Shown in pieces: positions 62,963 through 64,000 of a DNA stretch of 64,000 nucleotides. Origin of the DNA: Vicinamibacterales bacterium (GTDB lineage: Bacteria > Acidobacteriota > Vicinamibacteria > Vicinamibacterales > 2-12-FULL-66-21). The translations under genes and the position numbers were made by a program. The stretch spans positions 124,001-188,000 of the forward strand of contig DASSPH010000107.1 in assembly GCA_035699745.1 (NCBI GenBank). The letters run 5' to 3'. Position 1 is the stretch's first letter. Every line of letters begins with the position of its first letter. A model generated the notes under the pieces. That model did not search any database. It was not told where the DNA came from and saw nothing but the letters and a program-made list of their open reading frames with translations.

Positions 62963-64000
62963 GTGAGAACCGTCCACAGACACCTGGCGGCAATCGTCGT
63001 CGTTGCGGCGATCGCGCCCGCGACCGTCGCCGGTCAGCGGCCGCCGTCGCTGCCTTCCCCGCTCGCGCTGCCCGACGTCGTCCGCATCGCGGCTGAGCGG
63101 CGCGACGAGATCCAGGCCGCCCGCGCCCGCATCCGGGCCGGCGAGGCGCGCGCCGCGATCGTCTCCGCTCTCGCGGATCCGATGATCTCTCCCTCGCTCG
63201 ACCACTTGCCGTTCATGCTCGGCGGCGCCGACGTCAGCATCACGATCGAGCAGCAGATTCCGCTGTCCGGCATCCGCGGCCGCCGCCGCGCGGCGGCGCT
63301 GGCGGACGTGGAGCGCCTCCGGGCCGAAGCGAATCGCACCACGCTGGACGTGGGGATCGGCGCCGCGAGCGCCTACCTGATGCTGCAGGAGCGCCGGCGC
63401 ACGGCGGCGCTGGTCGACGAGCAGATCGGGTTCGCGAAGGACGTCGTGACGGCGGCGAATGCGAGATACGCCAGCGGGACGGCGCCGCAATCCGACGTCC
63501 TTCGCGCGGAAGTCGAGGTCGCGCGGCTCGAAGCCCTGGCAGGCAGCCTGATCCGCGAAGTGCGAGGCGCCGAGGCGATGCTGAACACGAGCCTCGCGCT
63601 CGATGCCGATACGCCCGTCCCGCCCCTCGCGCCCGTTCCTCTGCGCGAGCCGCCACCCGACTGGCCGTCGATCAAAGCCGCGCTGGCCTCCCGGCCGGAG
63701 GTCGCGGCCGGCCGCGCCGAAATCGCGCGCGCGGAGGCCGAGGTGCAGGTGATGCGCGACATGTTCCGGCCGATGGCGACCATCCGGACGGGACCGTCCT
63801 ACACGATGGCGGAAGGGCGCGGCTGGATGGCGATGGTCGGCGTCAGCCTGCCGATCTGGCGGAGCAAGCTCCGCGCGGGCGTCGCGGAGGCGCAGGCGAT
63901 GCGGGCGATGTCGGAAGCGGACCTCCGCGCGATGACGCGGATGATCGAGGGTGAAGCGGCGGCCGCGGTCCGTCAGCTCGAGGCGGCGTATGAACGGCAC
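62963..64000 (+). CDS. TolC/CusC-family outer-membrane efflux protein (partial, runs off the end)
   Basis: At least 346 codons, open to the end of the window. A GTG start with GAGAGG upstream gives a signal peptide (LAAIVVVAAIAPATVAGQ). The rest shows the outer-membrane factor pattern: LPDVVRIAAERRDEIQAARA, IEQQIPLSGIRGRRRAAALA, RYASGTAPQSDVLRAEVEVA and VSLPIWRSKLRAGVAEAQAM. It would form the outer-membrane duct of a tripartite exporter, probably a CusCBA/Czc-type metal pump, whose other parts should lie beyond the window. Confidence 0.9.
   Translation, partial: MRTVHRHLAAIVVVAAIAPATVAGQRPPSLPSPLALPDVVRIAAERRDEIQAARARIRAGEARAAIVSALADPMISPSLDHLPFMLGGADVSITIEQQIPLSGIRGRRRAAALADVERLRAEANRTTLDVGIGAASAYLMLQERRRTAALVDEQIGFAKDVVTAANARYASGTAPQSDVLRAEVEVARLEALAGSLIREVRGAEAMLNTSLALDADTPVPPLAPVPLREPPPDWPSIKAALASRPEVAAGRAEIARAEAEVQVMRDMFRPMATIRTGPSYTMAEGRGWMAMVGVSLPIWRSKLRAGVAEAQAMRAMSEADLRAMTRMIEGEAAAAVRQLEAAYERH

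Overview
The window is GC-rich (roughly two-thirds G+C), densely coded DNA from a Gram-negative bacterium. Winged-helix/TPR regulators, outer-membrane barrels, a LolA-like/ABC export operon and several small proteins of acidobacterial style suggest Acidobacteriota (possibly Vicinamibacteria). That placement is an inference from gene style; there is no rRNA or other marker. I see no tRNA, rRNA, CRISPR array, insertion sequence or prophage.

Positions 1-46,400 form a stress or dormancy island. It carries three universal stress proteins, Hsp20, a GroEL paralogue, a CBS-pair protein, an MgtA-type P-type ATPase with a Crp/Fnr regulator, PEP synthase, a Zn alcohol dehydrogenase, an NDP-forming acyl-CoA synthetase/GNAT, BON proteins, CheB, an L,D-transpeptidase, a PAS histidine kinase and an NtrC-type activator. 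The set resembles the mycobacterial DosR dormancy regulon in content. Most transcription units here start at a GG-N10-GC (-24/-12) sigma-54 promoter. Each such promoter lies downstream of a paired 14-bp imperfect palindrome (about GCGGAA-N3-TTCCGC, centres 20-21 bp apart), often shared by two divergent units. I count 12 paired sites and 17 promoters. The distances from site midpoint to the -24 element fall near 52, 60-62, 70-73, 81-83 and 91 bp, that is, in steps of about one DNA helical turn. The NtrC-type activator (20369-21736) has its own copy of the site and is the obvious candidate master regulator. This apparently undescribed sigma-54 regulon is the main discovery of the window.

Notable operons inside the island are: (i) 7262-14361, six coupled genes for a Yip1-like membrane protein, a helical protein, a PPDK lacking its pyruvate domain, a phosphoesterase, an NhaA-like antiporter and a CHAD protein, perhaps a polyphosphate/phosphotransfer module; (ii) 22784-27471, L,D-transpeptidase, Hsp20, GroEL and a HAD-ATPase fusion; (iii) 31891-39572, nine genes including an ABC transporter with two FtsX-like permeases, a LolA-like protein and an outer-membrane barrel.

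Positions 43,150-45,600 hold a small protein and a divergent receiver/histidine-kinase pair without the island's sites. Positions 46,570-54,244 hold a separate exported-protease cassette: two subtilases, a trypsin-like protease, a predicted envelope protein, a small charged protein and a membrane protein with a zinc-ribbon-like tail. Positions 54,500-64,000 are mixed: a zinc ribbon, a beta-propeller, a CadC-like TPR regulator, a multicopper oxidase preceded by a degenerate P1B-ATPase N-domain, an M20 peptidase, a MerR-type promoter driving a small exported protein, an RRM protein, and the start of a TolC/CusC efflux operon that again carries the island's paired site.
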